DNA of 64,000 nucleotides from Leisingera sp. SS27. Its GTDB lineage: Bacteria > Pseudomonadota > Alphaproteobacteria > Rhodobacterales > Rhodobacteraceae. The stretch spans positions 47,283-111,282 of the forward strand of contig NZ_JAQNCY010000015.1 in assembly GCF_028368855.1 (NCBI RefSeq). The letters are read 5' to 3'. Shown here in pieces: positions 51,939-59,574 of this stretch. The number at the start of each line of letters is the position of its first letter. Positions within the stretch are counted from its first letter, which is position 1. A model generated the notes under the pieces. The model was not told the origin of the DNA. It was given only the letters and a program-made list of their open reading frames with translations, and did not search any database. The position numbers were made by a program, and so were the translations under genes.

Positions 51939-54101
51939 TCAGGGTTTGGCGGTGACCAGTATCCGGCTGTCGAGAGAACGGATGCGGCTGGAGTCCGCCT
52001 CGTAGCTGGCTTTCAGCGCCTCGGCAAATCCTACCGCGCTTTCCGAGGTCGGGCGCATACCGTCAAACAGCGGTTCCGCGGAATGCAGCACCAGCACCTT
52101 GCTTTTGCCCAGGGTGCTGTCGTCGACCTTGAAAGCAATGCCGCCGTTGGCCGCTGATTCCTCCAGGCTGTAAGCAACACGTACCGGAATATGCCCTGCC
52201 ACGCCGTCGCGCAGGCTGGCCACAGCGTTGTCCTCGCGCGAGATATTGGGCAGAAGATGGAACACATTGCCCGACACATCGAGGATCGAGACGGTCAGAT
52301 ACCCGTCGGTCACGTCATCCGGTAGCACAACGTCGATCACCGGGTTTTCGCCAACAAAGAAGCGGCCGGACGGGTTGGGTTCCACAGTGTCGCCGCCGAC
52401 GGCGAATTCCACTGCGGCGCCGCCGGGCGGGGCTTTGGGCAAATGCTGTTCAACCACGCAGAGCGAGTCGTTCAGCACTTCCACATCGAGGACAACCTGA
52501 CGTTCGTGTGCCAGCGCGCGCAGCGCATCGAACAGTTCCAGCCGGGTGGCGGTGCTGGCAACCCGGCCGCTGATCAGGATCGGGTCAGAGGGGCCGTAGC
52601 CGTCAAAATGGCCATTGCCCTGGCGCGCCAGCGGCCCGCAATCAGCAAAGCTGTCCATGATCGCCTTGACCTCAGCAACCGGCAGCACCGGCAGTTCAAA
52701 CCGGATTTCGGCCTTGCCCTCCAGGGCTCCGGGCAATCCGTTGCGGAACAGCTCATTCAGCATCTCCGCAACGTTGGTATCATCCGTGGTCCCGGTCAGC
52801 CGGGCCTTGTTGTTGCTGATGACCAGACGCCATTCGCGCAGCCCTTCAAGCGGCTTCACGGTATCCAGGACGTCAGCCCCCCAGGTGTCGGCTATCGCGC
52901 CGGAAGCCAGGGTGAGGTCGGCATCCTGAGACACCGCCAGCAGCGCATCCCGCACCGTCTCAGACGGCACATTCCCGACAATCTCGACAGGTCCGTCGGC
53001 GGGTTTTTCGGCAATGAAGGAATAGGGGCGCACTTCCGGGTAGCCGGGTTCCAGGACACTGTCGAGGAAACCGCCGAAATAGGCGCCCGCACCGCCGCCG
53101 CCCAGCAGCAAGAGAATGGCCAGCGCAGCCCAGAGCCCGCCCCCGCCGCTCTTCTTTGCCTTGTCTGGCGCGGGCTTGGAGGCCGGCGGAGAAGCTGGGG
53201 CCGGTTTGCTGGCCTTCGGTACAATGATGGTGGCGTCTTCGTTCGGGGCATCCAGCAAATCGTCCAGACTGCCGCCGTCGGGATTGTCGAGGAAGGCCAG
53301 AACTTCGCCTGCGTTCTGGAACCGGTCCGCAGGATCCGGTGCGCACATCCGGCCGATCAAGGTCTTGAGCGGTTCGGGCAGACCATCAGTGTCCAGCGGC
53401 TTCTGCTTGTTTTCAACCACTTCCATCGGGTTGGCGCCCAGCTTGGGCGCGGCGCCGCGGAAGTTGGCAAGCAAGAGCGCGCCCAGCGAATAAATGTCTG
53501 AGCGGGCGTCTGTATCTCCGCTCATTTGTTCCGGCGCAGCATAAGAGTACTTGCCGGCAAATTCATTGCCGACAATGGTCTGAGCACCCGGGTTGGTATC
53601 CTTGGCGATGCCGAAATCGATGATCACAGCTTCTGCCGGGTCGCCGCCGCGCAGGATGATGTTGTCCGGGCTGAGGTCGCGGTGCACGATATTGCGGGCG
53701 TGGGCTGCCTGCAGGCCCTGCGCCACCCGGCGGCAGATCACCATCAGGTCTTCGGCGGCCATCGGCCCTTGCTTCAGGCGTTTGTCGAGGCCGGGGCCGT
53801 CAACATAATCCATCAGCAGGTAGATGTGGCCGTCCGGCGTGCGGTGGTTCTCAGAATACCGCACCACCGCCGCATGGCGGATTTCGCGGATGTTCTCCTC
53901 GCGCGCCATCAGGACGGTAAAGTCCTCATTGGCGGCGAGTTCCTGTTTCAGCACCTTCAGGGCAACCAGGTTGCCGGAAATTTCCGAGCGCGCCTTGTAC
54001 ACGTCGGACGTGCCGCCGCGGCCCAGCAGGCATTCGATCCTGTAGGTATTGTTCAGCAGATCACCCGGCTGGAACAAGTCGCCAGGGCGCGATTCAAGCA
54101 T
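51939..54101 (-). CDS. ppkA: PpkA, T6SS Ser/Thr kinase with periplasmic BON-like and DUF4384-like modules
   Basis: A 720-residue Hanks-type kinase. Kinase domain about 20-280: LLGRGGTSDVYKA, ALKVLKQEL, IVHRDLSPDNIIL (catalytic Asp), VIIDFGIAKD and the SDIYSLGALL helix. One membrane helix near 325-345. The periplasmic part has two small domains with cysteine boundaries (for example CGPLARQ, ISGRVAST, DSLCVV) and ends in a DUF4384-like domain (VSILDVSGNVFHLLPN, EPLFDGMRP). These same modules seem to occur in the TonB-like protein at 17019. The outside part presumably senses the envelope state. It is 44 bp downstream of the OmpA gene. Confidence 0.93.
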   Translation of the reverse strand: MLESRPGDLFQPGDLLNNTYRIECLLGRGGTSDVYKARSEISGNLVALKVLKQELAANEDFTVLMAREENIREIRHAAVVRYSENHRTPDGHIYLLMDYVDGPGLDKRLKQGPMAAEDLMVICRRVAQGLQAAHARNIVHRDLSPDNIILRGGDPAEAVIIDFGIAKDTNPGAQTIVGNEFAGKYSYAAPEQMSGDTDARSDIYSLGALLLANFRGAAPKLGANPMEVVENKQKPLDTDGLPEPLKTLIGRMCAPDPADRFQNAGEVLAFLDNPDGGSLDDLLDAPNEDATIIVPKASKPAPASPPASKPAPDKAKKSGGGGLWAALAILLLLGGGGAGAYFGGFLDSVLEPGYPEVRPYSFIAEKPADGPVEIVGNVPSETVRDALLAVSQDADLTLASGAIADTWGADVLDTVKPLEGLREWRLVISNNKARLTGTTDDTNVAEMLNELFRNGLPGALEGKAEIRFELPVLPVAEVKAIMDSFADCGPLARQGNGHFDGYGPSDPILISGRVASTATRLELFDALRALAHERQVVLDVEVLNDSLCVVEQHLPKAPPGGAAVEFAVGGDTVEPNPSGRFFVGENPVIDVVLPDDVTDGYLTVSILDVSGNVFHLLPNISREDNAVASLRDGVAGHIPVRVAYSLEESAANGGIAFKVDDSTLGKSKVLVLHSAEPLFDGMRPTSESAVGFAEALKASYEADSSRIRSLDSRILVTAKP

Positions 54102-54145
54102 GGAAGTCTCCCTGACCTCTTATCCGGCGCGGGTCCGGGCTGTTT

Positions 54146-54721
54146 TTAGCCCAGAGCCTGGAATTCAACGCGGCGGTTCTCATCGGCGCGCGTGTTGTCC
54201 TGATTGAACGGAGCGGTTTCCCCCATCCCGATTGCTTTCAGCATATCCTCGCGCACGCCGCAGGAGCTGATCAGATGGCGGCGCACTTCCTGCGCGCGCA
54301 GAAGGGATAGCCGTTCGTTGTAGGCGGCTGAGCCGGAGCTGTCGGTGTGGCCGATGATCTGGAAGACGGTGCCGTCCAGCGCTTTCATCGACGCGCACAT
54401 GTTGGCCAGCTTCGGCTCCTGATCGGCGCGCAGGGCTGCGCTGTCGAAGTCAAAGGAGATCTGAATGTTGATCTGCGTCTGCTGGTCAACGGGGGTATAT
54501 TCCTCCGCAGCAGCGGCCACGGTTGTGGCCTCTTCGGTGCTGTCCTGGGTTGCGTCCGTGCTGCTGGGCACGATGACAAGACCGCGGGTCTTCTGTTTCT
54601 TGAAGGCTTCGGTGATCTCTTCGACGGACAGCTCACCGCCGTTCGACTGCGCCTGCGCCATCGGTGCCAAAATCAGGCCGGCGCCCAGAATACTTGTGAA
54701 AATACCTTTCAGGCGGATCAT
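54146..54721 (-). CDS. Periplasmic OmpA-family protein upstream of ppkA
   Basis: A 191-residue protein with signal peptide (LGAGLILAPMAQA) and a C-terminal OmpA-like domain (FDFDSAALRADQEPKLANMC, IIGHTDSSGSAAYNERLSLLRAQEV, NRRVEFQALG). Length fits a small TagL-like or Pal-like wall-binding protein. In the same operon as ppkA, it may form part of the envelope signal or anchor the T6SS. Confidence 0.88.
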   Translation of the reverse strand: MIRLKGIFTSILGAGLILAPMAQAQSNGGELSVEEITEAFKKQKTRGLVIVPSSTDATQDSTEEATTVAAAAEEYTPVDQQTQINIQISFDFDSAALRADQEPKLANMCASMKALDGTVFQIIGHTDSSGSAAYNERLSLLRAQEVRRHLISSCGVREDMLKAIGMGETAPFNQDNTRADENRRVEFQALG

Positions 54722-54903
54722 GCTCTGCGCCCTCCCCTACCGTTTCAACATTGCAGGCAGTCTATACCAGCACTATCAGGCTGCCAATGGCGGGCAGGGC
54801 TGCGCACGGGAAAAAAACACGGTGTTTCCGGCAAGTTGTAAACAGGGGGTTTACTGCCCGGCAGCTAGGGATTGAAATGGGCGCAAACGGACCAGGAGGA
54901 AAA

Positions 54904-55746
54904 ATGCGGGTTTTACCAGCAGTGATAATCGCGATCGGCCTGGTGCTGGCCCCGGCTATCTGGTTCGGGCTCAGCTGGCTGCTGAGCGAAGAGGACTATC
55001 AGGGTGCCGGAGGCGTTGATTCCACCGCGCGGATCGAGATCGAAATGCTGCGCCAGCAGGTCGAAGATCTTCAGGCCCGGATGTCGGATCTGCAGAATGA
55101 AGTCGCCAGCCTGCCCGCAGGAGGGGCAGGCGCCGGAAGCCCTTTCACTGATGACGCGGCCGGAGAGGCCGCGATCTGGAACCAGACCGGCGGCGCCGAT
55201 CTGGACTATGCCCAGGTGGTGCTGATCGCAGACCGGCTGAACGTGAACCGCGGCCTGCGGGTCACCGGCGGCAAATACCTGACTGAGAGGCTCGGCCGCC
55301 CGCGCGAGGATCTGAACGACACCTGCCAGCCGATGACCAATCCGGATCTCAAGGAGAAGCTGGTGACTGAACAGGTCGGGCCGATCCGGGTCAGCATGCT
55401 GCGCCCGGCCATCGAAAGCCTGAAGGTGGTGTTTGAAAACATCCGCCAGGCGGATCCCGATCTTTATGCCCGCATCAACACTGCCGGGGCGCTGTGCGTG
55501 CGGCGGATCCGCGGCACCACCAATTCGCTGTCCACCCACAGTTATGGCCTTGCGGTGGATCTGAACATTGACGGCAAGCTTGATAACTTCACCGACGGCA
55601 AGACCCAGCTGGGGCTCACCATCATGGCGGATTTCTTTTACGATCAGGGCTGGGTCTGGGGGGCCGGTTTCCGGCGCGAGGACAGCATGCATTTTGAAAT
55701 CAGCCGCCGCCAGCTGGATCAGTGGATCACCGACGGGCTGCTATAG
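54904..55746 (+). CDS. Membrane-anchored M15-family peptidoglycan peptidase
   Basis: A 280-residue protein from ATG 54904, chosen because of its strong ribosome site (aggaggaaa). One N-terminal membrane helix (about 3-25), then a coiled coil (40-70) and the C-terminal M15 (VanY/endolysin-like) domain. Zinc ligands: His212 and Asp219 in STHSYGLAVDLN and His263 in MHFEIS. M15 peptidases cut peptide stems of peptidoglycan. An anchored hydrolase could open the wall for T6SS assembly; secretion as an effector is less likely given the anchor. It is divergent from the ompA-ppkA operon. Confidence 0.85.
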   Translation: MRVLPAVIIAIGLVLAPAIWFGLSWLLSEEDYQGAGGVDSTARIEIEMLRQQVEDLQARMSDLQNEVASLPAGGAGAGSPFTDDAAGEAAIWNQTGGADLDYAQVVLIADRLNVNRGLRVTGGKYLTERLGRPREDLNDTCQPMTNPDLKEKLVTEQVGPIRVSMLRPAIESLKVVFENIRQADPDLYARINTAGALCVRRIRGTTNSLSTHSYGLAVDLNIDGKLDNFTDGKTQLGLTIMADFFYDQGWVWGAGFRREDSMHFEISRRQLDQWITDGLL

Positions 55747-55819
55747 ACAGGCAGCCGGCCGATTGACCTGCCGCAATAAGGCGAATTGGAACTCACGGGA
55801 AGCCGTGCCTGGACCAAAG

Positions 55820-55851
55820 CCCTAAGCAGGCCGGGTTTTGCCTGCTTAGGG
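55820..55851. terminator. Shared terminator hairpin between M15 and caspase-like genes
   Basis: 12-bp perfect stem ccctaagcaggc (55820-55831) with gcctgcttaggg (55840-55851) and loop of 8, between convergent genes. Confidence 0.75.
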
Positions 55852-55863
55852 TCTTGACCCGGA

Positions 55864-57363
55864 TTACCCCTCAAGCCCGTAAGCCTTGCGGATGCCACGC
55901 TGTGTCCCGGGTCCGAAATCCCCGTCAATTGCCCCGGCATAGAAGTTGTTCTCTTTCAGCTTCTGCTGCAAGGCACGCCGGGTTTCGGGGGTGAACATGT
56001 TCGGGCGTTCGCTCAGAAGGCCAAGCACGTCAGAACTGCCGCTGCGCAGCGCAGCATAGAGATAATGGGCGGAATCTTCCGGGCCTTTAGACGGGATCAG
56101 CCCGTCATCAATCAGCGCAGCAAAATTGAACTGGGCCTGCGGATGGCGCAGGTCGGCGGCCCGCTCAAAGAACGTCAGCGCCTTTTTCGGATTGGCAGGC
56201 AGACCCAGGCCGCCCTGGTAATGCAGGAAGCCGAGGTCGTTGATCGCATCGGCAAAATCCTGAGCGGCCGCGGCCTGGTAGAGCTCCAGCGCTTTGGCGG
56301 GATCCGTATCAACGCCGGTGCCGCGCTCATAGAGTTTGGCAAGCTCGAATTGCGCCTCGGGCGAACCGGCATCCGCTGCACGCTGCAGAAAATCCACGGC
56401 GGCCTTGGGGTCGAACCGGCCCTGGTTCGGGTTCAGGCGGATATAAGCAAGACCCAGCATCGAGCGGGTATCGCCCAATTCGGCCAGCGCCAGCAGCTGT
56501 TCTTCCTGGTCGGGCTTCAGGGCAGCCCAGGCCGCAGACGCATCGGCCACGGAAACAGGGGCGTCATTTTCGCCGGGGCCCGCCAGGTAGAAGGGCACAC
56601 CGGTCAGCGACCCGTAGGTGTGCGGCTCCTGCAGGTTCGCGGTGCTTTGCAGCACCTGATCGCGCACTTGGCGGAACATCAGGCTGATCTCCAGCCCCGG
56701 CTGCACCATCTTTTCCATCAGCGCGGTGGCATAGGGCGAGTTGCTGCCGCTGCCGTCCAGTGCCACCTGGCCGTCTTTGGCGGCAAAGGCCACCAGGGTG
56801 CCGCGGTCCGGATCGGCAGGTGCCATGCCGCCGCCGCCGCGGGTCGTTTCCGTGGTTTCAGTGGTTTGATTGCTGCTTGCCTCCAGCGCGATGGAATCCC
56901 CAAGCGGGTTGTCGCGGCAGCTGTCCAGGATCACGATCCGCATCTTGCGCGCCCGGTCGACAGCATTCAGCAGCTGTTTCAGCGACAGGGACTGGCGCTG
57001 CACATCAAGATTGCTGGCCACCTTGGCGTCGGCGGGGATCAGGAAGTTCTCCCCCTGGACCTCAATCCCGTGGCCGGCAAAATAAACCAGTGCCAGATCG
57101 GCGACTTCCGAGCGGAAAGCGAAATCCTCCAGCATCTGCTCCATTTCGGAGGTGCCGGGATCCAAAGCCAGGCTGACATCAAACCCGATGCCCTCCAGCG
57201 TGTCTGCCATGGCGACGGCATCGTTGCGGGTGTTTTCGAGCGGCGGCAGATACTGGTAGTCCGCCACCCCGATGACCAGAGCGATGCGATCGGTTGCAGC
57301 CTGTGCGCCAGCAGCGGTGAGCAGGCACAGTGTGAAAATCAACGGTTTGAAAAGAAAAGACAT
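55864..57363 (-). CDS. Secreted caspase-like (C14) protein with Sel1 repeats and peptidoglycan-binding domain
   Basis: A 499-residue protein from ATG 57363, which starts a signal peptide (ends AGAQA). The caspase domain (24-265) has ALVIGVADYQYL, His98 in YFAGHGIEVQGENFLIP and Cys149 in ILDSCRDNPLG. Three or four Sel1/TPR repeats follow (about 300-430; AVDFLQRAADAGSPEAQFELAKLYERGTG), then a short PG_binding_1-like end (NNFYAGAIDGDFGPGTQRGIRKAY). It differs from the caspase at 11015 in the C-terminal modules. Probably anchored to or near the wall; role unknown. Confidence 0.87.
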   Translation of the reverse strand: MSFLFKPLIFTLCLLTAAGAQAATDRIALVIGVADYQYLPPLENTRNDAVAMADTLEGIGFDVSLALDPGTSEMEQMLEDFAFRSEVADLALVYFAGHGIEVQGENFLIPADAKVASNLDVQRQSLSLKQLLNAVDRARKMRIVILDSCRDNPLGDSIALEASSNQTTETTETTRGGGGMAPADPDRGTLVAFAAKDGQVALDGSGSNSPYATALMEKMVQPGLEISLMFRQVRDQVLQSTANLQEPHTYGSLTGVPFYLAGPGENDAPVSVADASAAWAALKPDQEEQLLALAELGDTRSMLGLAYIRLNPNQGRFDPKAAVDFLQRAADAGSPEAQFELAKLYERGTGVDTDPAKALELYQAAAAQDFADAINDLGFLHYQGGLGLPANPKKALTFFERAADLRHPQAQFNFAALIDDGLIPSKGPEDSAHYLYAALRSGSSDVLGLLSERPNMFTPETRRALQQKLKENNFYAGAIDGDFGPGTQRGIRKAYGLEG

Positions 57364-57448
57364 GCGGGTACCCGGGCTCGCGAATTTGGCTATGCCCCAA
57401 TGTACGCGCTTGCGGCGGCAAAGAAAAAGCAAAATTGCCCATGGGATC

Positions 57449-57474
57449 TGCCCCGCCTGTTTCCGGGCGGGGCA
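57449..57474 (-). terminator. Terminator of the chemotaxis operon
   Basis: Stem tgccccgcc (57449-57457) with ggcggggca (57466-57474) just beyond the stop at 57483 on the minus strand; T-rich sequence follows after about 15 nt. Confidence 0.55.
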
Positions 57475-57482
57475 GGGGTGTT

Positions 57483-57809
57483 TCAGGTGCTGGCCATGCT
57501 GCCGGCGGAGCGGAGCCGGTCGCGCAGCTTTTCAAGGGTGACCCCAGCGGCGGCAGCCGGCAGATCCGCCGGGCCGGACTCGTCGACCTGGGCCTGCACG
57601 CGCCTGTAGAACCCGGAGAGGCCCGACAAGGTCTGGATCACCAGGTCAAAGTCCTGCAGCGAGCGCAGCTCCTGGCTGGTCGGGGCCGTGCCCCGTTCCA
57701 GCACGTCGAGGACGACGTCCTCCAGCGCTTGCATCTGGCTGCGCAGCTGCTCCATTTCCCAGGCCGAAGCGGCACAGAGTTCGCCAAGGGCTTTGTCGGG
57801 ATGCTCCAT
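57483..57809 (-). CDS. Small protein at the end of the chemotaxis operon, unknown function
   Basis: A 108-residue, helical, acidic protein without signal or membrane segment (MEHPDKALGELCAASAWEM). Helices with QMQALEDVVLDVLERG and LQDFDLVIQTLSGLSGFYRRVQ could form a four-helix bundle as in CheZ-like phosphatases or histidine phosphotransfer proteins, but no catalytic motif is clear. It starts 2 bp after cheY, so it is in the same operon. Confidence 0.7.
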   Translation of the reverse strand: MEHPDKALGELCAASAWEMEQLRSQMQALEDVVLDVLERGTAPTSQELRSLQDFDLVIQTLSGLSGFYRRVQAQVDESGPADLPAAAAGVTLEKLRDRLRSAGSMAST

Positions 57810-57811
57810 GA

Positions 57812-58198
57812 TCAGAGCCGCCCGACGACCTGTTCGATGGCCTGCTTCATGGTTGCTACCGTGAAGGGTTTGCGGACGATGTTGTTCAGGCCGATCTGCT
57901 TGCCGACCTGGATGATCTCCGGTGTCGGTTTGCCGGTCACCAGAATGAAGCCAACGCGCTGGGTGACCTGATGGCTACGCAAGGCCTTCAACAGCCCCAA
58001 ACCGTCCATGCCGGGCATGTTGTAATCGGACAGCACCAGGTGAACCGGGGTCTGGGTCAGCTTCTGATAGGCGCCCTGGCCGGAGTTTTCGACCATGTAG
58101 TTCTTGATGCCGATTTCATCCAGGCTTTGGGTAATGATCCCCCGGCTCGTCGACATATCGTCAACAACCATGACGCGGAGAGAGTCTTTCAAGCTCAT
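57812..58198 (-). CDS. cheY: CheY-type response regulator (second)
   Basis: A 128-residue single-domain receiver: VMVVDDMSTSRGII (acidic pocket), LVLSDYNMPGMDGLGLL with the phosphorylated Asp, and FILVTGKPTPE plus RKPFT (conserved Lys). Features of chemotaxis CheY. It is one of two CheY proteins in the operon, which are not close copies; one may act as a phosphate sink. Confidence 0.93.
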   Translation of the reverse strand: MSLKDSLRVMVVDDMSTSRGIITQSLDEIGIKNYMVENSGQGAYQKLTQTPVHLVLSDYNMPGMDGLGLLKALRSHQVTQRVGFILVTGKPTPEIIQVGKQIGLNNIVRKPFTVATMKQAIEQVVGRL

Positions 58199-58237
58199 TG
58201 TTCTTTCCTTCTGCTCTGCTTGCAGCCGTGGCCAGGG

Positions 58238-59095
58238 TTACCTGCCAGCGGGTGAGTTGACGTAAGTGGTGATCCCGGCCGTCTTCAGGTGCTGCGCAGC
58301 CGGGCCTGACATGCGCTCGGAATGACCGATGAAGAGGGTACCGCCCGGGTTCAGGGCATTCTGAAAGGCGCTCCAGACCTTCTGCTGGGTCGGGTTGTCG
58401 AAATAGATCGCAACGTTCCGGCAGAAGATCGCATCGAACTTCCCTTTGAACGGGAAAGGTTCAATCAGGTTCAGCACCCCGAAAGTGATCAGCTTGCGCA
58501 GGCTTTCCGGCAGCCGCCCGTCGGGGTCGCGCTTCGGCACCAGCTTGCTGTATTTGGCGTCGATCTGGGCCAGCTCGTCCTCAGGGTATTTGGCCGCCTG
58601 GGCATGGCGCACAACCACCGGGTCGATGTCGGTGCCCAGGATCTTGATGTCGAGCTTTGCGGCCTCCGGACACACGTCCAGCAGCGTCATCGCAATCGAG
58701 TAGGGCTCCTGCCCGTTAGAGCAGCCTGCCGACCACAACCGTACCCGGCCGCCGCGCCGCGCCTGTTCCACCAGCGGTGGCAGCACGTCATTGCGCAGGG
58801 TTTCGAAGTGATGCGGCTCCCGGAAGAAATGGGTCACATTTGTGGTCAGCAGCGACAGCAGCCCGCTGCGTTCCTCGTCGGCATTGGGGCCGTCCAGGCT
58901 GGCAAGGTAGTCCTTGAAGTTGGTGATATTGCGCTGGCGCAGCTTGCGGGCCAAGCGCGACGACACCAGGGGCTTCTTGCTGGCCGCCATGGCCAGGCCG
59001 AAGTGTTTATGCGCGAACTGCGCAATGGCTTCGAATTCCTGGTCCGACAGCGAAAAGCTGTCCGCATTGGGAGTGATGGTACCTTCAGCGCTCAC
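58238..59095 (-). CDS. cheR: CheR chemoreceptor methyltransferase
   Basis: A 285-residue CheR. The N-terminal helical domain (SLSDQEFEAIAQFAHKHFGL) and the SAM-dependent methyltransferase core are both visible: TTNVTHFFREPHHFETL, RLWSAGCSNGQEPYSIAMTL (SAM loop), GTDIDPVVVRHAQAA, and DAIFCRNVAIYFD. It methylates glutamates of MCP proteins. Its end overlaps the cheW start region (4 bp). Confidence 0.95.
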   Translation of the reverse strand: MSAEGTITPNADSFSLSDQEFEAIAQFAHKHFGLAMAASKKPLVSSRLARKLRQRNITNFKDYLASLDGPNADEERSGLLSLLTTNVTHFFREPHHFETLRNDVLPPLVEQARRGGRVRLWSAGCSNGQEPYSIAMTLLDVCPEAAKLDIKILGTDIDPVVVRHAQAAKYPEDELAQIDAKYSKLVPKRDPDGRLPESLRKLITFGVLNLIEPFPFKGKFDAIFCRNVAIYFDNPTQQKVWSAFQNALNPGGTLFIGHSERMSGPAAQHLKTAGITTYVNSPAGR

Positions 59096-59574
59096 GGCAT
59101 CACCTGCTCCGGAGCCGAGATCACCGCATCAAGATTGATGATGCGCACCATGGTGTCATCATGGGAGATGATACCCTGAATGTACTCCATCGTGTTGCGG
59201 CTATCCACCGGCGGGGTGTCCTGGATGTCGTCCGGGTTGATCGAGATGATCTCGGAAACCGATTCAGCCAGAAGGCCCACCGGTTTGCCGTGCACGGAGA
59301 CGACGATGACCACATTGCGCTCGCTTGCTTCGGTCTGCTGCAAGCCGAAACGGGCGGAGAGATCATAGATCGGGATCACCGCGCCGCGCAGGTTCATAAC
59401 CCCCAGCACGTCGGCAGGGGCATGCGGCAGGATGGTCACCGGAGACCAGCGCCGGATTTCCCGGATCTGGGTGATTTTCAGGCAGAACGCCTGTCCGGCC
59501 ACGGTGAAGCTGACAAACTCGCTGTGTTCAGCGTGTTTCACTTCCTGATCGGTTTGCTTCGCTTCAGCTTGCAT
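59092..59574 (-). CDS. cheW: CheW coupling protein
   Basis: A 160-residue CheW-domain protein: VSFTVAGQAFCLKITQIREIRRW, ITILPHAPADVLGVMNLRGAVIPIYDL-type stretch (landmarks within 50-80), and VGLLAESVSEIISI. It links CheA with MCPs in the array. Overlaps cheA end by 11 bp. Confidence 0.95.
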   Translation of the reverse strand: MQAEAKQTDQEVKHAEHSEFVSFTVAGQAFCLKITQIREIRRWSPVTILPHAPADVLGVMNLRGAVIPIYDLSARFGLQQTEASERNVVIVVSVHGKPVGLLAESVSEIISINPDDIQDTPPVDSRNTMEYIQGIISHDDTMVRIINLDAVISAPEQVMP

